Source of the DNA: Haloactinopolyspora alba
GTDB taxonomy: Bacteria > Actinomycetota > Actinomycetes > Jiangellales > Jiangellaceae
DNA length: 64,000 bases
NCBI RefSeq assembly: GCF_003014555.1
Contig: NZ_PYGE01000019.1
Span: forward strand, 1 to 64,000
Reading direction: 5' to 3'
Position numbers and translations under genes: made by a program. Under the pieces are notes generated by a model that saw nothing but the letters and a program-made list of their open reading frames with translations, had not been told where the DNA came from and did not search any database. Below, piece by piece: positions 27,226 through 35,233 of this stretch (the first letter of the stretch is position 1; every line of letters begins with the position of its first letter).

Positions 27226-28050
27226 TCAGTCCAGGACGGTGACGTCATCGCCGACGGCGATGCGGCCAGGGCCGTCCGGGATCAGGTTCGTGGCGAACCA
27301 GACCTTGCCGTCCCACCGGCGGTGCCGCGCCAGGGTGCGCAGCGGCTCCTTGCCCGTGGCCAACGTCACCGGATCGATGGTCGTCATCACACACCTGTCA
27401 CAGGCCTTGACCACCCGGTACTCGACGGAACCGATCCGCACGCGACCCCAGCCGTCCTCGGCGAACGGCGCCGCCCCCTCGACGACGACGTTCGGACGGA
27501 ACCGGCGCATCGGCAGCGGCTCCGGTGCGTCCTCGCCGCGTTCCAGGGCGGTCTCGGCGATCCAGTCGTTCAACTGCCGTAGTGACGCCGTGGTCGCGAG
27601 CAGCAGCGGGTAGGCGTCGGCCAAGCTGACCCGGTCGTCCGCCGTCCCGTACGCCGGATCGACCGGCCTGCGGGTGGGGTCGTCGAGCCACACGAGCCGG
27701 ACGTCGACGTCGAGCAGCTCGGACAGCCACGTGTCGGCGGCCGGGCCGGCGTAGGTCGCGTCCAGCTTGCTGCTGTGCACCTGCACCGGGCGAACGTCGG
27801 AAGACGTGGTCGCGTCCACGTCGATGCCGGCGGCGTGCGGTCCGTCGAGCCGTACCCGCCCGGGGCCGAGCGGCGTGGCCGTCACGCCGAGCAGGTCGCG
27901 GTGCTCGCGCGCGGTGACCACGGAGCCGTCGCCGTCGACGACCATCCACCGGCGGTCGTCGGCCAGCCCCCACGGCTCGACCCTCGCATCGGTGACCGGG
28001 AGTGCCCGCGTGGACTTGATCGGGTGGATGTTCAGCTCGGCGACGCGCAT
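27226..28050 (-). CDS. MOSC-domain protein, YcbX/mARC-like molybdenum enzyme
   Basis: The 274-residue protein begins with the MOSC N-terminal barrel (MRVAELNIHPIKSTRALPV, DRRWMVVDGDG) and has a C-terminal MOSC domain with VVKACDRCVMTTIDPVTL. In that motif the cysteine pattern matches the molybdenum-ligating cysteine of YcbX/mARC proteins, which reduce N-hydroxylated compounds with a partner flavoprotein or ferredoxin. This shorter form lacks YcbX's fused 2Fe-2S domain. ATG at 28050 is chosen because upstream frame belongs to the kinase gene's shadow. It lies 5 bp after the kinase gene. Confidence 0.88.
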   Translation of the reverse strand: MRVAELNIHPIKSTRALPVTDARVEPWGLADDRRWMVVDGDGSVVTAREHRDLLGVTATPLGPGRVRLDGPHAAGIDVDATTSSDVRPVQVHSSKLDATYAGPAADTWLSELLDVDVRLVWLDDPTRRPVDPAYGTADDRVSLADAYPLLLATTASLRQLNDWIAETALERGEDAPEPLPMRRFRPNVVVEGAAPFAEDGWGRVRIGSVEYRVVKACDRCVMTTIDPVTLATGKEPLRTLARHRRWDGKVWFATNLIPDGPGRIAVGDDVTVLD

Positions 28051-28055
28051 GTGCC

Positions 28056-28643
28056 TCACGGTACACAGACGACGGTCTCGGTCCCGGGCTCGTGCGGCCG
28101 GGACGTGTCGATGCGCAGGTCGGCGCGCTCGCGGGTCCGGTCCGCGGTGAACAGTGCCTCCTCCTGCCGTGCCCAGCGGTCCCAGTGCGGGGCGAACGTG
28201 TCGCCGTCCCGGGCGAGGCCGCGCCGCTTGCGCACCTCCGGCGGCGCGTCGACCCAGATCAGTATCGACAGATACGGCGCCGCGGCCGCCGATCCGCTGC
28301 CACAGCCCTCGATCAGCAGCACCGGCGCGGGCGGGACGTCCACCCACTCGCCGTACGTGCCGCGGTGCCAGTCCCAGCGGCGGTAGCGCGCCGGCCGGCC
28401 CGCGGCCAGCGGCGCCAGTACCTCGTCGGCGACGTTCCGGGCCCCCGCCGCGAGGCCGTCCCAGCCGGGATACAGGTCGTCCATGTGCACCACCGCGGCG
28501 TCGAGGCGGGCCGCCACCGCGGCGGCGAGCGTCGTCTTGCCCGAGCTCGACGGGCCGTCGACGGCGACCGTCGTCGTGTCGCCGGCGCCAGCGGGAGCCG
28601 CCCGGATACGTGCGGCCAGCGTGTCGAGAGCGATGACGGGCAC
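28056..28643 (-). CDS. P-loop kinase, uridine-kinase-like
   Basis: The 195-residue protein carries the Walker A motif VDGPSSSGKTTLA near residue 25, followed by the HMDDLYPGWDGL substrate block near 55 and RYRRWDWHRGTYGEW near 90, the pattern of uridine/phosphoribulokinase-like proteins. Its substrate is unverified. GTG at 28643 is supported by TAGGCT on the minus strand 7 nt upstream (28656-28651), a leaderless start. Only 33 bp separate it from the divergent ADP-ribosylglycohydrolase gene. Confidence 0.8.
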   Translation of the reverse strand: MPVIALDTLAARIRAAPAGAGDTTTVAVDGPSSSGKTTLAAAVAARLDAAVVHMDDLYPGWDGLAAGARNVADEVLAPLAAGRPARYRRWDWHRGTYGEWVDVPPAPVLLIEGCGSGSAAAAPYLSILIWVDAPPEVRKRRGLARDGDTFAPHWDRWARQEEALFTADRTRERADLRIDTSRPHEPGTETVVCVP

Positions 28644-28676
28644 GCGGGCGAGCCTAGTCGGTGGTGGTGTGATGAC

Positions 28677-29816
28677 ATGGCGCCCATGGCGTGGACGAGG
28701 CGGGCACTGGAGGACTACCGGTCGCGGGTGCGTGGGTGCCTGCTCGGCGGGGCGGTGGGCGACGCGCTCGGTGCGCCGGTCGAGTTTCTCGCTCTCGACG
28801 AGATCGAGCAGCGGTGCGGACCCGCCGGCGTGCGCGAGTACCTGCCGGCCGCTCCGGACGACCAGCGGTACGGCCTGGTCACCGACGACACCCAGATGAC
28901 GCTGTTCACCGCGGAAGGGCTGATCCGCGCGGGGGTGCGCACCGATCGGGGCATCGGGTTCACCGTCGCCGTCGTCCATGCCGCGTACGACCGCTGGCTC
29001 GACACCCAGCTCCTGCCGGGGCCGTCCGGCCCGGTCAGCGGCTGGCTCGCCGGGCAGAGCTGGCTCTACGCGCGCCGTGCCCCGGGAACGACGTGCATGA
29101 ACGCCCTGCAGGACGCACGCGACGGCGGCACGCGCATCGCCAGGTACGGCACGCCGGCCGTGAACCATTCCAAGGGATGCGGGACGGTGATGCGCAGCGC
29201 ACCGTTCGGGTTGATGGCGCCGGGGACGTGGCCGGACGAGCAGGTGTTCGCGATGGCGGCCGAGGCAGCCGCGTACACCCACGGACACCCCACCGGCACG
29301 CTGGCCGCGGGAACGCTGGCCGTCATCGTCGCGAGGCTCGTCGCCGGCGACGATCTCGATGCCGCGCTCGACGCGGCGGCGGCCGAGCTGTCACAGCACC
29401 AGGCGCACGACGAGACCTCCCGGGCGCTCGAGGCGGCGCGCCACGCCGCCCGGACCGCACCGGTGACGCCGGCTGTGCTCGAAGCGCTCGGCGGCGGCTG
29501 GACGGCCCACGAGGCCCTCGCCATCGCCGTGTGCGCCGCAGCGGCCGAGCCCGAGCCCGAACGCTTCGGCGACGCGCTGGCGCTGTCGGTCACGCACGGC
29601 GGAGACAGCGACTCCACGGGGTCGATCTGCGGCAACATCCTGGGCGCGTGGCACGGTGAGACCGCGCTGCCCCCGGCCCTGGCCTTCGAGGTGGAGGGCA
29701 GGGGCACGATCCTCGAACTCGCCGACGATCTCGTCTGGGAGTTCACCCGGGCCCGCGAGCTGCACGGCGACCACGGGCCCGACACCCGGTGGCGGGTGCG
29801 TTACCCCGGTGGGTGA
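28677..29816 (+). CDS. ADP-ribosylglycohydrolase family protein
   Basis: The 379-residue protein has the all-helical ARH fold signatures: RGCLLGGAVGDALGAPVEF near residue 20, LVTDDTQMTLFTAEGL near 70 with the metal aspartates of TDDTQM, NHSKGCGTVMRSAPFGL near 165, AAYTHGHPTG near 200 and THGGDSDSTGSICGNILGA near 310. These enzymes remove ADP-ribose from proteins or small molecules using two Mg ions, and every metal ligand looks present. The start may be ATG 28677 or 28686; neither has a good ribosome site. Confidence 0.9.
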   Translation: MAPMAWTRRALEDYRSRVRGCLLGGAVGDALGAPVEFLALDEIEQRCGPAGVREYLPAAPDDQRYGLVTDDTQMTLFTAEGLIRAGVRTDRGIGFTVAVVHAAYDRWLDTQLLPGPSGPVSGWLAGQSWLYARRAPGTTCMNALQDARDGGTRIARYGTPAVNHSKGCGTVMRSAPFGLMAPGTWPDEQVFAMAAEAAAYTHGHPTGTLAAGTLAVIVARLVAGDDLDAALDAAAAELSQHQAHDETSRALEAARHAARTAPVTPAVLEALGGGWTAHEALAIAVCAAAAEPEPERFGDALALSVTHGGDSDSTGSICGNILGAWHGETALPPALAFEVEGRGTILELADDLVWEFTRARELHGDHGPDTRWRVRYPGG

Positions 29817-29828
29817 GGCCGGGTGAGG

Positions 29829-31112
29829 TCACAGGAACGTCTTGCCGTCGCCACGGTACGTGGCGACGGTGTCGACCAGGCGCTCGCCGCGCACGAGGTA
29901 GTACGAGTCGAACCGCTCGGACAGCTCGCCGGCCTTACCGTGCCGGAACCAGACCCGGTCACCGATGGCGAGGTCGTCGGCCGGCGTGCCCAGCAGCGGC
30001 GTCTGCGCCTCGCCGGCGCCCTCGGCGGCGTCGAGGCGCAGTCCCTCGGGCAGCCACGGCACCGGCAGCCGGTCGGTGCCCGCCGCGCCGCTGGCGACGT
30101 AGCCGCCGCCCGCGACGGTGACGATGCCCGGCCCGGGCCGCCGGACCACCGGCACCGCGAAGAACGCCGCCGGTCGCGGCGAGAAGCTGGTGTAGCCGTC
30201 GAACAGGCGCGGCGCCAGCAACCCCGACCCCGCCGTCACCTCGGTGACCGACGGGTCCGACACCGTGCGCTCCACCGACCCGCTGCCGCCGCCGTTGACG
30301 AACTCGAGATCGGCGACCTGACGCACCGCCTCCACCGCGGCGGCCCGACGCTCGGCGAGCTCGGCCCACGAGCGCTTCTGCATGTAACGGATCTGCCTGG
30401 CACGCCATCCGCCGCCGGGAGGCACGTCCTGCACACCGGCGATCTGCGACTCGTAGCCCATGATGCCGACCAGGCGGAACCCCGGGCGGGACTCCACCGC
30501 CCGGGCGAGGCGCACGATGTCGTCGACGGTGTGCAGTGGCGAGCGTTTCGCGCCGATGCGCATCCGGCCGCCGAGAGGGCGCCACGACAGGTCGAGTTCG
30601 AGGCAGACGCGGACCTCCGCGCGGTCGTCGGCCGACGCGACGGCGTCCACCAGGTCGAGCTGCGCGACGTCGTCGACCATCAGCGTGATCTTGTCCGCGA
30701 GATCCTCGTCGCCGGCCAGGCGGGTCAGCCCGCGCCGGTCCGCGCTGGGGTAGCCGACGACGACGTCCTCGCACAGCCCGGTGGCCACGAGCCACAGCGC
30801 CTCCGACAGCGTCAGTGCCAGCACGCCGTGGAACCCGTCGCGCGCGAGAACGTCGCGCAGCAGCGTCCGGCTGCGCAGTGCCTTGCTCGCCACCCGCACG
30901 GGCACACCTGCGGCCCGTCGCACCAGGTCCGCGGCGTTGGCGTCCCAGGCCTCCATGTCCACGGCGGCCAGCGGCGCCTCGAAACCGGACGTCGCGGTGT
31001 TGAGCCGGTGTCGCAGGTCGGCTCGTGAACTGGCCACCGGCGGCGTGGGCTGGGCCTGGTTCGGCGGCTGGGGAACGTCTGGTGCGGGGGTGTCGGGCAC
31101 GGTGATCTCCAC
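29829..31112 (-). CDS. PLP-dependent amino acid deaminase/aldolase (alanine racemase N-terminal type)
   Basis: The 427-residue protein has an alanine-racemase-like TIM barrel, with the probable PLP lysine in VRVASKALR (about residue 77), CLELDLSWRPLGGRMRIG, and GIMGYESQIAGVQD. The small C-terminal domain has AVPVVRRPGPGIVTVAGGGYVASG and a metal-type GDRVWFRHGKAGELSERFDSYYL similar to D-threonine aldolases and D-serine dehydratases. The exact substrate is unknown. GTG at 31112 gives the N-terminus; the first 30 residues are Pro-rich and probably disordered. Confidence 0.83.
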   Translation of the reverse strand: MEITVPDTPAPDVPQPPNQAQPTPPVASSRADLRHRLNTATSGFEAPLAAVDMEAWDANAADLVRRAAGVPVRVASKALRSRTLLRDVLARDGFHGVLALTLSEALWLVATGLCEDVVVGYPSADRRGLTRLAGDEDLADKITLMVDDVAQLDLVDAVASADDRAEVRVCLELDLSWRPLGGRMRIGAKRSPLHTVDDIVRLARAVESRPGFRLVGIMGYESQIAGVQDVPPGGGWRARQIRYMQKRSWAELAERRAAAVEAVRQVADLEFVNGGGSGSVERTVSDPSVTEVTAGSGLLAPRLFDGYTSFSPRPAAFFAVPVVRRPGPGIVTVAGGGYVASGAAGTDRLPVPWLPEGLRLDAAEGAGEAQTPLLGTPADDLAIGDRVWFRHGKAGELSERFDSYYLVRGERLVDTVATYRGDGKTFL

Positions 31113-31213
31113 AGCGAATCCTTACCAGATCGGGACGATCAAGACCATGATGCCGTCTCGGTGCATCGACGGCACATCGCGCTGCCTGCAAGTTACTAGA
31201 GGCCGATCTGTCC

Positions 31214-31226
31214 TAGGCTGGCGCAG
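31214..31226 (+). promoter_or_regulatory. Leaderless -10 box of sixA-like gene
   Basis: TAGGCT at 31214-31219 lies 7 nt before GTG at 31227. There is no ribosome site between them. Confidence 0.55.
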
Positions 31227-31736
31227 GTGGTGAAAACACTCGTCCTCGTCCGCCACGCCAAGGCGGCGAACCCCGAAGGTGTCCCGGATCACGAACGCCC
31301 GCTGTCCGAGCAGGGCCGGCGCGACGCGCCCGAGGTCGGCCGGTGGTTACAGTCCGCCGGCACGGCGCCGCAGGTGGCGCTGGTCTCGAGCGCGGCTCGG
31401 ACGCAGGAGACGTTCCAGCTGCTGGCCGGAGAACTCGCGACCGCGCCGGAGGCCCGGTTCACCGACGAGGCCTACTACGCCGGCGCGGGCGAGCTGCTCG
31501 AACTGATCCGCTCGCTCCCGGAGGACGGGCCCAGCGCCGTCGTCGTCGCCCACAACCCCGGGATCAGCTCGCTCGCCAACGCGCTCGACGACGGCGAATC
31601 CACGGTCGAGGACACGACCCGGCTGCGCACCGGGATGCCCACGTCGTCGCTGGCGATGTTCCGGGTGTCCACCGAGTGGTCGGCGCTCGACCCGGGAACC
31701 GCCCGGCTGACCGCGTTCGCCGTCGCCCGCGGCTGA
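31227..31736 (+). CDS. SixA-like histidine phosphatase
   Basis: The 169-residue protein has the histidine phosphatase RHG-type motif LVLVRHAKAANPEG (His phosphorylated in catalysis), SSAARTQETFQLL with the second arginine, and VVAHNPGISSLANAL with the second histidine. Length and sequence match the SixA branch, which acts on phosphohistidine in E. coli; related members remove phosphate from other small substrates. GTG at 31227 follows a leaderless -10 box. The gene is tail-to-tail with serB, leaving a single base between stop codons. Confidence 0.88.
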   Translation: MVKTLVLVRHAKAANPEGVPDHERPLSEQGRRDAPEVGRWLQSAGTAPQVALVSSAARTQETFQLLAGELATAPEARFTDEAYYAGAGELLELIRSLPEDGPSAVVVAHNPGISSLANALDDGESTVEDTTRLRTGMPTSSLAMFRVSTEWSALDPGTARLTAFAVARG

Positions 31737-31737
31737 A

Positions 31738-32961
31738 CTAGGACAGCGGAGGCGCCGGTGTCGGCGTCCCGTCCGCGGCGTCGGCCGCCTCGATGTCGGC
31801 GCGGCTGATGCCCAGCAGGTAGAGCACCGCGTCCAGGTACGGCACGTTCACTGCGGTGTCGGCGGCGTCCTGGACCACCGGCTTCGCGTTGAACGCGACG
31901 CCCAGTCCGGCGGTCGCGATCATGTCGAGGTCGTTCGCGCCGTCGCCGACGGCGATGGTCTGCGACAGCGGCACGCCCTCCTCAGCGGCGAAACGGGTGA
32001 GCGCGGCCGCCTTGCCCGGCCTGTCCAGGATCGGCCCGACCAGGTCGCCGGTGAGCCTGCCGTCCACGACCTCGAGCGTGTTCGCGGCCGCGTAGTCGAT
32101 GCCGAGGTCCGCGGCGAGGGCGTCGGTGATCTGGCTGAACCCGCCGCTGACGATCGCGCAGCGGTAGTCCAGACGCTTGAGGGTGCGGATGAGTGTCTTC
32201 GCCCCCGCGGTGAGCTGGACGGCGTGCCGGACCTCGTCGATGGCCGAGGCGGGCAGGCCGGCGAGCAGCCGCACGCGGGCTCGCAGCGACTCGGCGAAGT
32301 CCAGCTCGCCGCGCATGGCGCTGGCGGTCACCTTGGCCACCTCGTCCAGCACGCCTGCCTTCTCGGCGAGCATCTCGATGACCTCGCCCTGGACCAGGGT
32401 GGAGTCGACGTCCATGATGACCAGGCGCTTCGCCCGGCGGATCAGGCCGGACGGCTGGACGGCGACGTCGGTGCCCTCGGCGACGGCGACGGCTGCCAGC
32501 TCGGCCTTGAGCGCCTCGGGGTCGGCGCCGGACACCTCCAGCTCGACCGACGTGACCGGGTACGAGGCCAGCCGGTCGATCCGGTCGATGTTGGCGCCGC
32601 AGCCGGCGACGGCCTGCGCCAGGGCGCCGAGCGCGGTCGGGCGCAGTGGCGAGCCGAGGACGGTCACGTGTGCGCGGTCCTCCGGACGCCGGTGGTCGCC
32701 GTGTCCGGCGCTGATGTCGATGTCGACGTCGAGGCGCTCGGCGAGGCCGGCCAGCTCACGGCGCAGCGCGTCCTCGTCGGGCGGGTCGCCCAGCAGCGTG
32801 GCCAGCACCAGCCGGCCGCGTGCGGTGACCTGCTCGACGTCGAGGACGTCGACGTCGAACGGGGACAGCGTGGAGAACAGCGCCGCCGTGACGCCCGGGC
32901 GGTCGGTCCCGCTGAGCGTCACGAGGAGGGTGCGGGGCGAGGGTTCGGTTGAGACGGTCAT
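31738..32961 (-). CDS. serB: Phosphoserine phosphatase with ACT domains
   Basis: The 407-residue protein has two N-terminal ACT-like regions (about 10-85, TDRPGVTAALFSTLSP; and 98-165) and a C-terminal HAD domain. HAD motif I is VIMDVDSTLVQGEVIEMLA (nucleophile Asp of DVDST), motif II IVSGGFSQI, and motif III GDGANDLDMI. It makes L-serine in the last step of the phosphorylated pathway. Mycobacterial SerB2 has the same architecture and is serine-regulated. On the minus strand, TAGTCT is 9 nt before the ATG. Confidence 0.94.
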   Translation of the reverse strand: MTVSTEPSPRTLLVTLSGTDRPGVTAALFSTLSPFDVDVLDVEQVTARGRLVLATLLGDPPDEDALRRELAGLAERLDVDIDISAGHGDHRRPEDRAHVTVLGSPLRPTALGALAQAVAGCGANIDRIDRLASYPVTSVELEVSGADPEALKAELAAVAVAEGTDVAVQPSGLIRRAKRLVIMDVDSTLVQGEVIEMLAEKAGVLDEVAKVTASAMRGELDFAESLRARVRLLAGLPASAIDEVRHAVQLTAGAKTLIRTLKRLDYRCAIVSGGFSQITDALAADLGIDYAAANTLEVVDGRLTGDLVGPILDRPGKAAALTRFAAEEGVPLSQTIAVGDGANDLDMIATAGLGVAFNAKPVVQDAADTAVNVPYLDAVLYLLGISRADIEAADAADGTPTPAPPLS

Positions 32962-33044
32962 CGGGGCCCCAGACTACCGGGGGTGCCGGGACGGCACCGT
33001 GGCGGCTGTGCCGTGGCGGGGTGGTGGCCGTCACGAGGCGGAGG

Positions 33045-33803
33045 TCAGGGGGTGTCGGCGAGGGAGTTGCAGGCGGCGACGAGGGCGTGCCGGGCGGCCT
33101 GCTCCAGGGGTGTGAGCGCGGCCCGGCGGGACTCGGCGCTGCTGGCCGACACGGCCCCGCCGTCGTCGGTCAGCGCGAAGCCGACGATCGAGCGGAGCCG
33201 GGCGGCCCGCGCCGCGACGGTCTGCGCCTGGCTGGGGAAGCCGCGTGGCAACGGCTCGGCGACCCGGCTCTCACGGACGTCCTCGAGCAGCGCCGCCACC
33301 TCGGGGCGCCACGCCGGGACGTCCAGGGCCGTGAGCTCGGACCCGGCTTCGAGCAGGGCGGCCGACAGTGCCTGGTCGGCCTCGGCCAGCGAGTCGCCCG
33401 GCGGTGCCGGCTCGGCGTTCCGGCAGGTCCAGGTGACCAGGTGTCCCTGGTCGCCCGGGGGCCCGAAGACCTGGATGTCCGGCAGCAGCGCGTACGGCGC
33501 TCCGTCGGTGAGCACGACCTCGCCGACGTCGACGGCGTCGCCGTTGAGCTCGGCCGGCCCGCCCAGTCCGCGTGGGTCGCCGGGCACCGGCAGCGCGACC
33601 CGGAAGGCGGTGGCGCCGGCGTCGCGCAGCGCCGGCAACGCCTCCGCGAGGCTGACCGTGCCGATGGTTCCGGGGATGTCGGAGACGTCGTGCGGCTCGT
33701 CGTCGGCGCAGGTCCGGGTGGTGACGTCGTCGAGCGCGGCCGCACCGCGCAACCACGCCGTCGCCCACGCGGCCAGGCGCGCTGAACGGGGCAGGGTGAC
33801 CAT
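33045..33803 (-). CDS. Conserved actinobacterial protein of unknown function
   Basis: The 252-residue product starts MVTLPRSARLAAWATAWLRG, and continues with a repeated Ala/Leu pattern and a middle segment LVTWTCRNAEPAPPGDS. No membrane helix or catalytic motif is evident. I recall similar products next to serB in other actinobacteria but cannot name the family. ATG at 33803 has TAGGGT 8 nt upstream on its strand (33817-33812), a leaderless arrangement, and is divergent from the ABC ATPase. Confidence 0.75.
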   Translation of the reverse strand: MVTLPRSARLAAWATAWLRGAAALDDVTTRTCADDEPHDVSDIPGTIGTVSLAEALPALRDAGATAFRVALPVPGDPRGLGGPAELNGDAVDVGEVVLTDGAPYALLPDIQVFGPPGDQGHLVTWTCRNAEPAPPGDSLAEADQALSAALLEAGSELTALDVPAWRPEVAALLEDVRESRVAEPLPRGFPSQAQTVAARAARLRSIVGFALTDDGGAVSASSAESRRAALTPLEQAARHALVAACNSLADTP

Positions 33804-33886
33804 GTCCGTCAACCCTACCGACGAGCCGATAGAGTCGGTCGCGGTCGTCCGCGATCCGCGAACTCACCGAGGAGCCGCATCCACCC

Positions 33887-34693
33887 ATGTCCGACGTGCT
33901 CGAACTCGCCGACGTGACGCTCCTGCGCTCCGGCAACCGGCTGCTCGACGACGTGACGTGGGCCGTGGCCGACGGCGAGCGCTGGGTCGTTCTCGGTCCC
34001 AACGGCGCCGGCAAGACGACCCTGCTGCAGCTGGCGGCGGCGCAGCTGCACCCCAGCAGCGGCTACGCGGCCGTGCTCGGCGAGCTGCTCGGCGGCGTGG
34101 ACGTGTTCGAGCTGCGCCCGCGCATCGGGCTCACCAGTGCCGCCCTGGCCGAACGGATCCCGCCGGGCGAGCGGGTGCTGGACGTCGTGCGCACCGCCGC
34201 CTACGCCGTCGTCGGCCGGTGGCGCGAGGCGTACGAGGACATCGACGACGACCGCGCGCGGTGGCTGCTGGACCGGCTGGCCATCGCCCACCTGGCGGAG
34301 CGGACGTTCGGCACGCTGTCCGAAGGCGAGCGCAAGCGCACCCAGATCGCGCGGGCGCTGATGGCCGACCCCGAGCTGTTGCTGCTCGACGAGCCGACGG
34401 CCGGGCTCGACCTGGGCGGGCGCGAGACCCTGGTGGCCACGCTCGGCGAGATCGCCGCCGACCCCACGTCGCCGGCGACCGTGCTGGTGACGCACCACGT
34501 CGAGGAGATCCCGCCCGGGTTCACCCACGCCATGCTGATGTCGCAGGGGCGGGTCGTGGGCGCCGGCGAGATCGGCGCGACGCTGACCGACGGCCTGCTC
34601 AGCGAGTGCTTCGGGATCCCGCTGCGGGTGGAGCACGACGACGGCCGCTGGGCAGCCCGGGCACAGCGGGCGTCGCCGGCCGTGACCTCCTAG
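33887..34693 (+). CDS. ABC transporter ATP-binding protein, orphan
   Basis: The 268-residue ATPase has Walker A LGPNGAGKTTLLQL (about 36-49), signature LSEGERKRTQIARAL (about 145) and Walker B LLLLDEPTAGLD, with the H-loop VTHHVEEIPPGF. No permease is adjacent, so it is either an orphan or works with a distant membrane unit; its iron-siderophore/ModF-like pattern is only a loose resemblance. It carries a 50-nt leader after the TAGAGT near 33830. NfeD begins 9 bp after it. Confidence 0.9.
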   Translation: MSDVLELADVTLLRSGNRLLDDVTWAVADGERWVVLGPNGAGKTTLLQLAAAQLHPSSGYAAVLGELLGGVDVFELRPRIGLTSAALAERIPPGERVLDVVRTAAYAVVGRWREAYEDIDDDRARWLLDRLAIAHLAERTFGTLSEGERKRTQIARALMADPELLLLDEPTAGLDLGGRETLVATLGEIAADPTSPATVLVTHHVEEIPPGFTHAMLMSQGRVVGAGEIGATLTDGLLSECFGIPLRVEHDDGRWAARAQRASPAVTS

Positions 34694-34702
34694 GCTGAGG
34701 GA
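34691..34702 (+). promoter_or_regulatory. Leaderless -10 box of nfeD
   Basis: TAGGCT at 34691-34696 overlaps the preceding stop codon (TAG) and lies 6 nt before the nfeD ATG. Confidence 0.5.
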
Positions 34703-35167
34703 ATGCAGGGGTTCTGGGACTGGCTCGGCGACTACGCGTGGGTGTCGTGGCTCGCCGCGGCCATCGTCCTGGGCCTGGTCGAGACACTGACGCTCGACCT
34801 GGTGTTCCTGATGCTCGCCGGCGGCGCGGTCGGCGGCGCGGTGGTGGCGCTGTCCGGGTTCGGCGTGGTGTTCCAGGCGCTGGCGGCCATCGTCGTGAGC
34901 GTGGCACTGCTGGGCTTCGTCCGGCCGGTCGCGAAGCGGCACATGCGCTCGTCCACCGCGACGCGCACCGGAGCGGCGGCGCTGGTGGGACGCAAGGGTG
35001 TCGTGGTCCAGCGGGTGGACGCCGAGAACGGACTGATCAAGCTCGCGGGTGAGGTCTGGACCGCGCGGTGCTACGACGGCCGGTCGGTCATCGAAGCCGG
35101 TCGCGACGTCGACGTCATCGAGATCGACGGTGCGACGGCCCTGGTGTTCCCGGCCGAACCGTCGTAG
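34703..35167 (+). CDS. NfeD-family membrane protein
   Basis: The 154-residue protein has about three N-terminal helices (residues 12-75) and a C-terminal OB-fold domain (about 85-150) starting GAAALVGRKGVVVQRVD and ending ALVFPAEPS, the short NfeD type without protease domain. NfeD proteins work with SPFH/stomatin partners in membrane microdomains, and the next gene is such a partner 67 bp on. Confidence 0.88.
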   Translation: MQGFWDWLGDYAWVSWLAAAIVLGLVETLTLDLVFLMLAGGAVGGAVVALSGFGVVFQALAAIVVSVALLGFVRPVAKRHMRSSTATRTGAAALVGRKGVVVQRVDAENGLIKLAGEVWTARCYDGRSVIEAGRDVDVIEIDGATALVFPAEPS

Positions 35168-35233
35168 TAGGTTGTGCCGCACCACACGATCTCGTGCGCG
35201 TGCGCGGCACTCGAAGCAGCCGAAAGGTCCTCC

